Below are positions 10,505 through 20,144 of a stretch of DNA of 64,000 nt, one piece after another. The stretch is taken from the NCBI GenBank assembly GCA_039029355.1, contig JBCCGI010000017.1:59917-123916 (forward strand), given 5' to 3'. A program made the position numbers and the translations under genes. This stretch comes from JBCCGI01 sp039029355 (GTDB taxonomy: Bacteria > Planctomycetota > UBA1135 > GCA-002686595). How positions within the stretch are numbered: the first letter of the stretch is position 1; every line of letters begins with the position of its first letter. The notes under the pieces are model-generated. The model ran no database searches and was not told the DNA's origin. It saw nothing but the letters and a program-made list of their open reading frames with translations.

Positions 10505-11391
10505 CCCAGCAGCTTGCCCGTGGTCTTGAAGTGGGTCTTGGCGATGCGGTCGAGCACGTCGGGCCCGTGGATCTTCAGCAGCTCGCGCCCCGCACGCAGC
10601 ACCGGCGGACCGGCGCCCTTCGGGAGCGTGACCCCGACCTCGTCCGACAGCTCGCGCAGGCCGGTCAGGAAGCCCTCGCGGGCGACGATGCTCGCGGCCG
10701 CGACCGCCATCGCGCGCTCGGCGCGGTGCTCCTGGAACAGGCGCACGTCGAGGTCGCGGAAGACCGACTCCAGGCGGCCCTTGTTCTTCGAGAACTGGTC
10801 GATCAGGACCGCGCAGCCCGGCAGGGCGATCTCCTCGACGACCTCGCGGTAGAGCTCGGCCAAAAGGAGCGCCACGTTGCCGTGCGCCGCCTGGCGCCGG
10901 GTGTACTCGGGCGGCTGCAGCACCCGCATCGCGGTCGGAAAGCGCTCGCGGAGCGCGGGGCCGACGCGGAACGCGGTCTCGTCGCTGAGGGTCTTCGAGT
11001 CCGCCACGCCGCCCGCGCGCAGCCGGTCCGAATCGCCGGGTTCGAGCCGCACGGCGGCGACCACCAGCGGGCCGAAGTAGTCGCCCTTGCCGGACTCGTC
11101 GCCGCCGATCAGCGGGCCGTCCGCGGCCTCGATCGCCGGCGCCGACGAGCGGGCCGGGGCCGCCGGCGCGGACGCTGAGCGGCCGACGTAGCGCTCGACG
11201 AAGAGCTCGGCGCCCGAGCCCTGTACCACGAGCTTGCCGGAGCGATACAGGGTTGCGACCACGCCCGAGGTGCGCGCGCTGAAGTGGGCGTGATCGACGC
11301 TGCGCAGCTCGAAGTCGCCGGAGCGCACCTCGCGCTGCAGGCGCTCTTGCTCGGCGCGGTCGAGTTTGAGGACGACGGTGCGTTGTGCCAC
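10501..11391 (-). CDS. rnhC: Ribonuclease HIII
   Basis: Cleaves RNA in RNA-DNA hybrids. The 296-residue protein has the RNase HIII layout: an N-terminal ~90-residue TBP-like substrate-binding domain (to about TLYRSGKLVVQGSG), then the catalytic domain beginning IGGDESGKGDYFGPLVVAA. GGDESGKGDYFGP is the HIII form of the motif, not that of HII. Further acidic ligands lie in VADSKTLSD and VLIDQFSKNK. It is the first gene of the minus-strand run towards dapF and is divergent from the phosphatase at 11454 with a 62-bp gap. Confidence 0.93.
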   Translation of the reverse strand: MAQRTVVLKLDRAEQERLQREVRSGDFELRSVDHAHFSARTSGVVATLYRSGKLVVQGSGAELFVERYVGRSASAPAAPARSSAPAIEAADGPLIGGDESGKGDYFGPLVVAAVRLEPGDSDRLRAGGVADSKTLSDETAFRVGPALRERFPTAMRVLQPPEYTRRQAAHGNVALLLAELYREVVEEIALPGCAVLIDQFSKNKGRLESVFRDLDVRLFQEHRAERAMAVAAASIVAREGFLTGLRELSDEVGVTLPKGAGPPVLRAGRELLKIHGPDVLDRIAKTHFKTTGKLLG

Positions 11392-11441
11392 GCGGCGATT
11401 CTCGCATCGCGCGCGGGCGTGGGAAAGCGCGCGGACGGGGT

Positions 11442-11447
11442 TACGAT
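11442..11447 (+). promoter_or_regulatory. Candidate -10 element of the IMPase-family gene
   Basis: TACGAT ends seven bases before the ATG at 11454, so the expected transcription start would fall on the start codon. No good -35 box is present. If used, the mRNA would be leaderless. Confidence 0.3.
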
Positions 11448-11453
11448 GCGGCC

Positions 11454-12272
11454 ATGACGCACGCGGTCGGCAACGAGGCGGAACGAGAGGCGCGCCTGCG
11501 CTTTGCGATCGACATCGCGCGCGCGGCGGGCGAACTGACGCTGCAGCACTTTCGCTCGCCCGACCTCGCGGTCGAGCGCAAGGGCGACGACTCGCCGGTA
11601 ACCGTGGCCGACCGGGCCGCCGAGCGCCTGCTGCGCGAACGCATCGCCGACGCCTACCCGCAGGACGGCGTCGTCGGCGAGGAGGAGGACGACACCGCCG
11701 GCGAGAGCGGCTTCACCTGGATCGTCGATCCGATCGACGGCACCGAGGCCTTCCACCGCGGCGTGCCGCTCTACGGCAACCTGGTGGCCTGCGAGGCCGA
11801 GGGCGAGGTCCAGGTCGGCGTCATCAACTGCCCCGCCGCAGGCGAGTACGTGGCGGCGGCGCGCGGGCTCGGCACGCGCTGGGTCGTCGGCGACGAGGCA
11901 CCCCGCGTGGGGCGCGTGTCGAAGACCGCCCGGCTGGCGGACTCCGTGCTGAGCACGACCTCGCTCTTCAGCTGCGCGCGCACCCTGCCGCCGAGCTTCT
12001 ACGCCTCGCTCCCCGCCAACGTCGGGCACGACCGCGGCTGGAGCGACTGCTACGCCTACGTGCTGGTCGCCACCGGGCGCATCGAGGTCGCGCTCGACGC
12101 GCTGATGCACGTGTGGGACAACGCGCCGCTCCAGGTGGTCGTCGAGGAGGCCGGCGGGCGCTTTTCCGACCTCGCCGGCGAGCGCACCTTCCGCGGGACG
12201 AGCGCGCTGGCGACCAACGGGCTGGTGCACGACGAGCTCCTGGCGCTCCTGCGCGCGAACGACGCCGGCTGA
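11454..12272 (+). CDS. Inositol monophosphatase-family phosphatase (HisN-like)
   Basis: A 272-residue Mg-dependent phosphatase of the IMPase/FIG superfamily. Metal-binding motifs are GEEEDD near residue 75 and WIVDPIDGTEAF near residue 90. The C-terminal motif is VWDNAPLQVVVEEAGGRFSD. The sequence most resembles histidinol-phosphatase/IMPase-type members (HFRSPDLAVERKGDDSPVTVAD near the N-terminus), but no other his gene is present, so the substrate is open. I chose ATG 11454 because similarity begins just after it. The upstream in-frame start at 11385 would overlap the divergent rnhC start. Confidence 0.85.
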   Translation: MTHAVGNEAEREARLRFAIDIARAAGELTLQHFRSPDLAVERKGDDSPVTVADRAAERLLRERIADAYPQDGVVGEEEDDTAGESGFTWIVDPIDGTEAFHRGVPLYGNLVACEAEGEVQVGVINCPAAGEYVAAARGLGTRWVVGDEAPRVGRVSKTARLADSVLSTTSLFSCARTLPPSFYASLPANVGHDRGWSDCYAYVLVATGRIEVALDALMHVWDNAPLQVVVEEAGGRFSDLAGERTFRGTSALATNGLVHDELLALLRANDAG

Positions 12273-12449
12273 CGCGGGGCGGCCTCTCCCATCGTCTCAT
12301 CGTGATGGCCGGAAGAGTCCGGGCCGCCGCTTCCGGGCAGGCACCGGGCTCGGGACTCGACGCCGTTCGAGGCTAGAATGCGCCGCGACCCCGCGTCCCC
12401 CTGAAAGAGAGTGGCCCCCCGCGGCGGGCCGAAAAAGGAGTCCCATCCC

Positions 12450-13832
<1,383 letters not shown>

Positions 13833-13860
13833 AGCCTCGCGCGATGCGGCTCGCGGCCGA

Positions 13861-14295
13861 TCAGCCGCGGGCCGCGTCCGAATCCAGCGCCTTCAGCCCG
13901 CCGATCACCGTCACGCCCGCGACCAGCACGCCCCAGGGCTGGGTCAAGGTCGCGACCAGCGAGACCGCGATCAGCGCCCAGATCCACGTGCGGCCCATGC
14001 TCCACGCCTTGTAGGCGATGAAGAGCCGCACGAGCCCGAAGGCGAAGAAGAGGGCGAGGATCACGGCCGCGAACCCGAGCCCGAGGAAGGCGATCAGGGC
14101 GTCCTCCCCGTCGACGTGCACGCCCACCGCCACGCCGCCGATCGCGATGGCCAGGATGCCGAGCGTCGCTCCGACGAGGCTGAGGAAGCCGTCGATCACG
14201 TGCAGCAGCACGGCCACGGTGAAGAAGGCCGGGCGCGGTTCGGGCTCGGGCTTCGGGATGGCTTCGATGGTCTCGATGGTTTCCGGGGCGGTCAT
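13861..14295 (-). CDS. Small integral-membrane protein, unknown
   Basis: A 144-residue protein with an acidic/proline N-terminus (ETIEAIPKPEPEPRP) and three or four hydrophobic segments (residues about 25-50, 62-85, 97-112 and 118-136). No family is recognised. It converges with cbs, separated by 28 bp containing a short hairpin (13846-13851 with 13863-13868), and is divergent from the TRAP transporter genes. ATG 14295 is chosen; an ATG five codons upstream is possible. Confidence 0.7.
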   Translation of the reverse strand: MTAPETIETIEAIPKPEPEPRPAFFTVAVLLHVIDGFLSLVGATLGILAIAIGGVAVGVHVDGEDALIAFLGLGFAAVILALFFAFGLVRLFIAYKAWSMGRTWIWALIAVSLVATLTQPWGVLVAGVTVIGGLKALDSDAARG

Positions 14296-14406
14296 GGCGG
14301 TCCAGCGGACGCCTTCCGGAGCGGCGCGGGGGCTATTTTCGGCGCGCGGCCCGCGGCCGGGCGACCCGCGACAGGATCCGGTGCGGGCGATAAGCTCCCA
14401 CTCCCG

Positions 14407-14955
14407 ATGAGAGGCCTGCTTTCCGCTTCGCGCGCCATCGACCGCCTGAACGACCGGCTCGGGCGCCTGGTCGCCTGGCTCGCGCTGGCGATGATCCTGG
14501 TCGGCGCCTTCAACGCGGTTGCGCGCTACCTGGGGCGCTTCACGGGAAGGGACCTCAGCTCGAACACCTACGTCGAGCTGCAGTGGTACCTCTTCAGCCT
14601 GGTCTTCCTGCTGGGCGCCGCCTACACCCTGCGACGCGATCAGCACGTGCGGGTCGACGTGCTCTACGGGCGACTCTCGCGCCGTACCAAGGCTTGGATC
14701 GACCTGGTCGGCACCGTCGTCTTCCTGCTGCCCTTCTGCGTGTTCGTGCTGTGGGTGGCCTGGCCGTACGTGATGAACTCGGTCGAGGTGCGCGAGGGCT
14801 CGCCCGACCCCGAGGGGCTCCCCCGCTACCCGATCAAGGCCGCGATCCTGGTCTCGTTCGTGCTGTTGCTCCTGCAGGGCGTCTCCGAGGCGATCAAGCG
14901 CCTGGCGATCGTGCGCGGGGAAGAGCCGGGCGACCCGGCGGAGGAGCGCGCGTGA
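14407..14955 (+). CDS. dctQ: TRAP transporter small permease (DctQ family)
   Basis: The 182-residue small membrane subunit of a tripartite ATP-independent periplasmic transporter. It has four hydrophobic helices (about 20-38, 60-78, 97-118, 143-160) with the family pattern VELQWYLFSLVFLLGAAYTL followed by the basic RRDQHVRVDV. It forms a complex with the large permease encoded immediately downstream; the stop and the next GTG overlap by four bases. GATAAG at 14389-14394, six bases upstream of the expected mRNA start, is a possible -10. Confidence 0.88.
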   Translation: MRGLLSASRAIDRLNDRLGRLVAWLALAMILVGAFNAVARYLGRFTGRDLSSNTYVELQWYLFSLVFLLGAAYTLRRDQHVRVDVLYGRLSRRTKAWIDLVGTVVFLLPFCVFVLWVAWPYVMNSVEVREGSPDPEGLPRYPIKAAILVSFVLLLLQGVSEAIKRLAIVRGEEPGDPAEERA

Positions 14956-16295
14956 GCGACCTGCTCGGCCCGCTGATGTTCGTCGTGGTCTTCGGCCTGA
15001 TCTTCTCGGGCTATCCGGTGGCCTTCTCGCTCGGCGGCACCGCGTTGATCTTCGCCTTCATCGGTGTGGCGACGGGCTACTTCGAGTGGTCGCTGATGAA
15101 CGCGCTCCCGCCGCGCATCTTCGGCGTGATGTCGAACCAGGTGCTGCTGGCGGTGCCCTTCTTCATCTTCATGGGCACGATGCTCGAGAAGTCGAAGCTG
15201 GCGGAGGGGCTGCTGACGACGATCGGGATGCTCTTCGGCCCGCTGCGCGGCGGGGTCGCGCTCGCGGTGGTGTTCGTCGGGACGCTGCTCGCGGCCGCGA
15301 CGGGCGTCGTCGGAGCGTCGGTCGTCGCGATGGGGATGATCTCGCTGCCGGTGATGCTGCGCTACGGCTACTCGCACGCGCTGTCGGCGGGCGTCATCAC
15401 GGCGTCGGGCACGCTCGGGCAGATCGTGCCTCCGAGCGTCGTGCTGATCGTGCTGGCGGACCAGCTCGGGGTGAGCGTGGGCGACCTCTTCGTCGGCTCT
15501 CTGACGCCGGGGCTGGGGCTCGCGGGCATGTACGCGCTGTTCGTCGCCGGCGTGGCGCTGTTCCGGCCGTCGGCGGCGCCGGCCCTGCCGAAGGAGGAGC
15601 GCGCGATCGGCGCCGGCAAGCTGCTGCTGCGGGTCGCCCTCGTGCTGATCCCGCCGCTGGTGCTGATCCTGCTGGTGCTCGGCAGCATCTTCGCAGGCGT
15701 CGCGACGCCGACCGAGGCGGGCGCGCTGGGCGCGGTCGGAGCGATGCTGCTCGCCATGGCCAACCGCAGCTTCTCGCTCGAGGCGCTGCGCGGGACGATG
15801 AACGAGACCACGCGCCTGTCGGCGATGGTGCTGTTCCTGCTGATCGGTTCGACGGCCTTTGCGCTGGTCTTCCGCGGGCTCTACGGCGACGTGTGGATCG
15901 AGGAGCTGCTGCAGAACCTGCCGGGCGGCGTGATCGGGCTGCTGATCGTGGCCAACCTCACGATCTTCCTGCTCGGCTTCTTCATCGACTTCTTCGAGAT
16001 CGCGTTCATCGTGCTGCCGCTGCTGGTGCGGCCGGCGGCACAGCTCCTGGCGCCGTGGTTCGACGGCTCCGAGACCACGGCACTCGTGTGGTTCGGGGTG
16101 ATGGTCGGCATGAACCTGCAGACCTCGTTCCTGACGCCGCCGTTCGGCTTCTCGCTGTTCTACCTGCGCGGCGTGGCGCCGCCGGATCTGCCCACGACGT
16201 CGATCTACCGCGGCGCGATCCCGTTCATCGGGATCCAGCTGCTCGGCCTGGTGCTGATCTGCGTGTTCCCGGAGCTCGTCACCTGGCTCCTTTGA
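14952..16295 (+). CDS. dctM: TRAP transporter large permease (DctM family)
   Basis: The 447-residue Na+- or H+-coupled transport subunit, about 12 membrane segments. Typical stretches are FSGYPVAFSLGGTALIFA, VPFFIFMGTMLEKSKLAEGL, ATGVVGASVVAMGMISLP, and near the end GMNLQTSFLTPPFGFSLFYL. GTG 14952 overlaps the dctQ stop (GTGA), which fixes the start. The 3' end overlaps the 3' end of the opposing substrate-binding gene by 17 bp. The substrate-binding protein suggests a carboxylate or keto-acid substrate, an inference only. Confidence 0.93.
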   Translation: MSDLLGPLMFVVVFGLIFSGYPVAFSLGGTALIFAFIGVATGYFEWSLMNALPPRIFGVMSNQVLLAVPFFIFMGTMLEKSKLAEGLLTTIGMLFGPLRGGVALAVVFVGTLLAAATGVVGASVVAMGMISLPVMLRYGYSHALSAGVITASGTLGQIVPPSVVLIVLADQLGVSVGDLFVGSLTPGLGLAGMYALFVAGVALFRPSAAPALPKEERAIGAGKLLLRVALVLIPPLVLILLVLGSIFAGVATPTEAGALGAVGAMLLAMANRSFSLEALRGTMNETTRLSAMVLFLLIGSTAFALVFRGLYGDVWIEELLQNLPGGVIGLLIVANLTIFLLGFFIDFFEIAFIVLPLLVRPAAQLLAPWFDGSETTALVWFGVMVGMNLQTSFLTPPFGFSLFYLRGVAPPDLPTTSIYRGAIPFIGIQLLGLVLICVFPELVTWLL

Positions 16296-17382
16296 ACGCG
16301 AAGCTCGCGTAGGCGAGCTCGGCCGTTCCGAACCACGAGAAGAGGTCGCCCTTGGCCTTCTTCCAGGCGTGGTAGATCTTGCGGTAGCCGGCGTCCTGCG
16401 CCGCCTGATCCTCCATCAGCTGGATCGACGCCTCCTGGGCGGCCGCCATCAGATCGTCGCTGAAGGGCCGAACCTGCACGCCCTGGTCGACCAGCCGCCG
16501 GAACGCGGCCGGGTTCTGCATGTCGTAGCGCGTCGTCATGAAGGCGCCGGCCTCGGAGGCGGCGGCGCGGAAGGCGGCCTGGTAGCCGCTCGGCAGCTCG
16601 TCCCACGCTTCGCGGTTCACGAGGAAGGAGAGCGATGCCCCCGGCTCCCACCAGCCCGGGTAGTAGTAGTTCTTGGCGACCTTGTAAAAGCCGAGCTTCT
16701 CGTCGTCGTACGGGCCGACCCACTCGGTCGCGTCGATCTGCCCGCGCTCGAGCGCCACGAAGATCTCGCCGCCGGCGATGTTCTGCACCGACACGCCCAG
16801 GGCGTTCATCACGTCGCCGCCCAGCCCGGGGATCCGCATCTTCAGCCCGCGCAGGTCGTCCTTCGAGGCGATCTCGCGCCGGAACCAGCCGCCCATCTGC
16901 ACGCCGAGCGTACCTGCGGGGAACGACACGACGCCGAAGTCGGCGAAGAGCTCGTTGACCAGCTCGAGCCCGCCCCCGTCGAGCAGCCACGCCGTCTGCT
17001 GGCGCGAGCTCAACCCGAACGGAACGCAGCTGTCGAAGGAGAGCGCCGGGTTCTTGCCCTTGTAGTAGTAGGACGCGGTCTGCCCGACCTGCGCGGTCTT
17101 GGTCTGGACCGCGTCCAGCACCTCGAGCGCCGGCACGATCTCGCCGGCCGAGTGCGCGCGGATCTCGAAGTTGCCGCCGGTGAGCTCGGACACGCGCTCC
17201 GCCAGCAGCTCGGCGCCGCCGAACATGGCGTCGAGCGAGCGCGGGAAGCTCGAGGCCAGGCGCCATCGCACGCGCTTCGTCGTCACGACGCCGGGGCCGG
17301 CGTCGGCGCCCCCCGAGCATGCCGTCAACCCGCCAACCGCGGCTCCCGCTGTCGTCCCCTTCAGAAAGTCTCGGCGCTTCAT
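16279..17382 (-). CDS. dctP: TRAP transporter substrate-binding lipoprotein (DctP family)
   Basis: The 367-residue extracytoplasmic solute receptor of the TRAP system. The N-terminus is a Tat-type signal (RRDFLKG) that ends in a lipobox (GGLTAC), so it is probably exported folded and lipid-anchored. Family signatures are RWRLASSFPRSLDAMFGGAE, VGQTASYYYKGKNPALSF, IASKDDLRGLKMRIPGLGG and ERGQIDATEWVGPYDD. This resembles the TakP-like subgroup that binds 2-oxo acids; the ligand is not proven. It converges tail-to-tail with dctM instead of lying in the same operon, so stoichiometry may be set by separate promoters. Confidence 0.9.
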   Translation of the reverse strand: MKRRDFLKGTTAGAAVGGLTACSGGADAGPGVVTTKRVRWRLASSFPRSLDAMFGGAELLAERVSELTGGNFEIRAHSAGEIVPALEVLDAVQTKTAQVGQTASYYYKGKNPALSFDSCVPFGLSSRQQTAWLLDGGGLELVNELFADFGVVSFPAGTLGVQMGGWFRREIASKDDLRGLKMRIPGLGGDVMNALGVSVQNIAGGEIFVALERGQIDATEWVGPYDDEKLGFYKVAKNYYYPGWWEPGASLSFLVNREAWDELPSGYQAAFRAAASEAGAFMTTRYDMQNPAAFRRLVDQGVQVRPFSDDLMAAAQEASIQLMEDQAAQDAGYRKIYHAWKKAKGDLFSWFGTAELAYASFAFKGAR

Positions 17383-17483
17383 GCCGGAATTCTATCTCCG
17401 CGGGCTCGCACGGGCGAAAGCGACGGCGGGGGTGGACCTCGGAACGACCACGTAGGAGAGTAGTCGGCCACGGAGGGGCAGGT

Positions 17484-18248
17484 ATGCTTCAGAAGATGGG
17501 CAGCATGATTCGGACGCTTGGCATCGTCGGTGTCGTCGCGATCGCAGGTTGGTGGACCCTGTTCCTCCGCGACAAGCTCAACGAGCACGAGGACGCGCTG
17601 CGGGACAAGGACCGCGCGATCGAGGAGCTCGGCGTCGAGGTCGAGCAGAAGGCGGCGCGCATCGTCGAGCTCGACGAGGAGGTCGCCGAGCAGGCGGAGC
17701 AGATCCGCGAGCTCGACGCCGCGATGCGTCTGCTGAAGGTCGACCACCGGCTCGCCCGCATCGAGGTGCTGTCGCAGGAGCCCGACGAAGAGGGCGTGGT
17801 GCAGACGCGCCTGAAGTTCACCGAGCTCGACTCGGAGGGCCTGGCCTTCGGACCCGGCCGCGAGCTGACCGTCGCGGGTCGGCGGGTGTACCTCGAATCG
17901 CTCGTGGTCAAGTTCGACGACAACTTCGTCGAGGGCGGCGACTTCCTGCGCGGGACGTCGGTCTGCTTCTTCCGGCGCGCCTTCGGCGAGGACCAGAAGC
18001 CGACGGACGGCGAGCCGCTCGACGTCGCTGGCCGGCGCCCGAGGATCTACACCGGCGACATGTCGCCCGACCCGTTCTACGACGACCTCTGGACGCGCTT
18101 CTGGGACTACGCCAACGACCCCGATGAGGCCCAGGCCCGCGGCGTCCGGGCGATCCACGGCGAGGCACCCTTTATGGAAGTCGTTGCCGGCAAGACGTAC
18201 CAGATCGAGCTGCGGGCCTCCGGCGGCCTGACGATCCGCGCTGAGTGA
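17484..18248 (+). CDS. Membrane-anchored coiled-coil protein, unknown
   Basis: A 254-residue protein. Residues about 10-27 are a single membrane anchor (LGIVGVVAIAGWWTLFL), followed by a heptad-rich coiled coil (about 30-90: LNEHEDALRDKD, IVELDEEVAEQAEQ). A C-terminal globular domain (about 95-254) contains VSGR-like beta strands and FYDDLWTRFWDYANDPDEA. GGAGG lies 6-10 nt upstream of ATG 17484, which supports this start. I do not recognise the C-terminal domain. The layout suggests an oligomeric envelope protein. Confidence 0.75.
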   Translation: MLQKMGSMIRTLGIVGVVAIAGWWTLFLRDKLNEHEDALRDKDRAIEELGVEVEQKAARIVELDEEVAEQAEQIRELDAAMRLLKVDHRLARIEVLSQEPDEEGVVQTRLKFTELDSEGLAFGPGRELTVAGRRVYLESLVVKFDDNFVEGGDFLRGTSVCFFRRAFGEDQKPTDGEPLDVAGRRPRIYTGDMSPDPFYDDLWTRFWDYANDPDEAQARGVRAIHGEAPFMEVVAGKTYQIELRASGGLTIRAE

Positions 18249-18304
18249 ATCCGTCACGCCGCTCGGCGGCCTGACGTAGGGGTGCCCGTCTTCAGGAGGG
18301 ACCC

Positions 18305-20137
18305 ATGGTCAAGCTAGTTGAGGCCGCCCGGCGCATGTTCGTCGGGAGAGGCTCGTTTACCGACTTCGGCGACCGCTATCCCGATCTCGACAGCAATCGA
18401 ATGTCGAGCATCGACGGCCTGTATGTCGTCGGCAACATCGCGGGCACGCCCGACATCCGCGCGGCGCTCAACGCGGGCAGCGACGTAGGTCGTTTGCTCG
18501 AGCGGGGCGACGGGCTGGCGGAGTCAGGGACCGAGGCCGACTTCGACGTGGTGGTGATCGGCGCCGGCCCGGCGGGCCTCGCGTGCGCCGAGGTGCTGCG
18601 CCACGCCGGTCTGCGCTTCTGCGTCTTGGAACGCAAGAAGACGCTCGCCACGATCCGCGCGTTCGAGTCGTCGCTCCTGCTCTACAACGCCGTCACCGGC
18701 GACCGCGGCAACCGCTCCGCCTTCGAGTTCGGAGAGATGCCGGCCGGCGAGCTGGTGGCGAAGTGGGAGGCCAAGCTCGCCGAGCTCGACCTCCCCATCC
18801 GCGAGGGCGTGAACGTCGCCGACGTGACACGCAAGCACGGCGTGTTCCACGTCGAGCTGAAGGGGGGCGAGACGCTGACCGCCAAGCGCGTGGTGATGGC
18901 GGTCGGCAAGCTAGTGTTCCTCGAGAAGCTCAAGGCCGGCGAGGAGCGCCTCGACTGCCGGCTGACCGAGAACTCGATCGCCAAGCGCGACGAGCCCGAA
19001 ACCAGCCCTGAGTGCGAGGTCGTCGACCGCATCGGGATCCGCCGCGAGCGCGAGCTCGACGCGCGCGGCATCGCCTTCCTCACCGCCTGGGTGGTGGGGA
19101 TCGTCGGCATGTATTGGTGGCTCTACTACGGCAAGACGAACGCCGAGGGGAAGCACCTGATCCCGTTCACGGATCTGGCGCTGCCGGGCTGGTTCCTGTA
19201 CTCGACGGCCTACACGCTGGTCATCTGGATCTTCGGCATCCGCGCCATCCGGCGCTGGAAGAGCCCGCTCCAGACCAAGAAGTTCGCGCTGCTGATCGCC
19301 AGCCAAACGACGCTCTTCTGGGGCATCCCGACCTTCGTCTTCGCGAACATCGGCGGCTTCAGCAGCCCGGGCAGCGGGTACGAGCTGGGCTACATCTGGC
19401 CGCTGGCGGTCAAGCCCGAGAACACCGAGTACTGGTTCAACGCGGGCGGCTGGGCCTTCTACATGTTCGCGTGGAACATGATCCTGTCGTTCGTGCTGAT
19501 CCCGATCGTCGCGATCAAGCACGGCAAGAAGTACTGCTCGTGGGTCTGCGGCTGCGGCGGCCTGGCCGAGACGCTGGGCGACCCGTGGCGGCACTACTCG
19601 CCCAAGGGCAAGGACAACATCGCGCGCGAGCGCATGGGGCTGTGGGTCACCGGCTTCGCGACGATCGCGACCGTGGTGGTGTTCCTCAACCTCGCGCTGC
19701 CCTCGAACCGCGCGCTGGCGGGCACGAGCTCGCTCCTGACCGGGCTCTACGGCTCGATCGTCGACGTGTGGCTCATCGGCATCATCCCGGTCGCGCTCTA
19801 CCCCTTCCTGGGCGGCAAGACCTGGTGCCGCTACTGGTGCCCGTCGGCGGTGTACATGCAGCTGGTCTCCCGCTTCTGGGCGACGTTCAAGTCGAAGGGC
19901 GAGGCGGTCAAGCGCTCGACCTACGCCATCTTCTCGCGCAAGGAGCGCTGCATTGCCTGCAACATGTGCACGCGCTACTGCGAGGTCGGCATCGACGTCC
20001 GCAAGTTCGCGATCAAGGGGCAGGCCTTCGACAACACGAACTCCTCGTGCATCGGCTGCGGCATCTGCATCAGCGTGTGCCCCACCGAGACGCTGGACTT
20101 CGACCCCACCTTCGGGGGCAAGCTGCCGGCCAAGTAG
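18305..20137 (+). CDS. Flavoprotein fragment fused to NapH/CcoG-like membrane polyferredoxin
   Basis: A 610-residue fusion. Residues about 36-62 (DGLYVVGNIAGTPDIRAALN) look like the C-terminal FAD-binding signature of a thioredoxin-reductase-like enzyme. Residues about 80-220 restart with the N-terminal Rossmann motif VVVIGAGPAGLACAE and run to AKRVVMAVGK, without the NAD(P)H domain. From about 255 there are five or six membrane helices with CSWVCGCGG and CRYWCPS cysteines. The C-terminus has two 4Fe-4S motifs (CIACNMCTRYCEVG, CIGCGICISVCPTE). This suggests electron transfer between a flavin or thiol system and membrane Fe-S clusters. The start is supported by AGGAGG at 18294-18299. Confidence 0.8.
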   Translation: MVKLVEAARRMFVGRGSFTDFGDRYPDLDSNRMSSIDGLYVVGNIAGTPDIRAALNAGSDVGRLLERGDGLAESGTEADFDVVVIGAGPAGLACAEVLRHAGLRFCVLERKKTLATIRAFESSLLLYNAVTGDRGNRSAFEFGEMPAGELVAKWEAKLAELDLPIREGVNVADVTRKHGVFHVELKGGETLTAKRVVMAVGKLVFLEKLKAGEERLDCRLTENSIAKRDEPETSPECEVVDRIGIRRERELDARGIAFLTAWVVGIVGMYWWLYYGKTNAEGKHLIPFTDLALPGWFLYSTAYTLVIWIFGIRAIRRWKSPLQTKKFALLIASQTTLFWGIPTFVFANIGGFSSPGSGYELGYIWPLAVKPENTEYWFNAGGWAFYMFAWNMILSFVLIPIVAIKHGKKYCSWVCGCGGLAETLGDPWRHYSPKGKDNIARERMGLWVTGFATIATVVVFLNLALPSNRALAGTSSLLTGLYGSIVDVWLIGIIPVALYPFLGGKTWCRYWCPSAVYMQLVSRFWATFKSKGEAVKRSTYAIFSRKERCIACNMCTRYCEVGIDVRKFAIKGQAFDNTNSSCIGCGICISVCPTETLDFDPTFGGKLPAK

Positions 20138-20144
20138 CGCGGCG

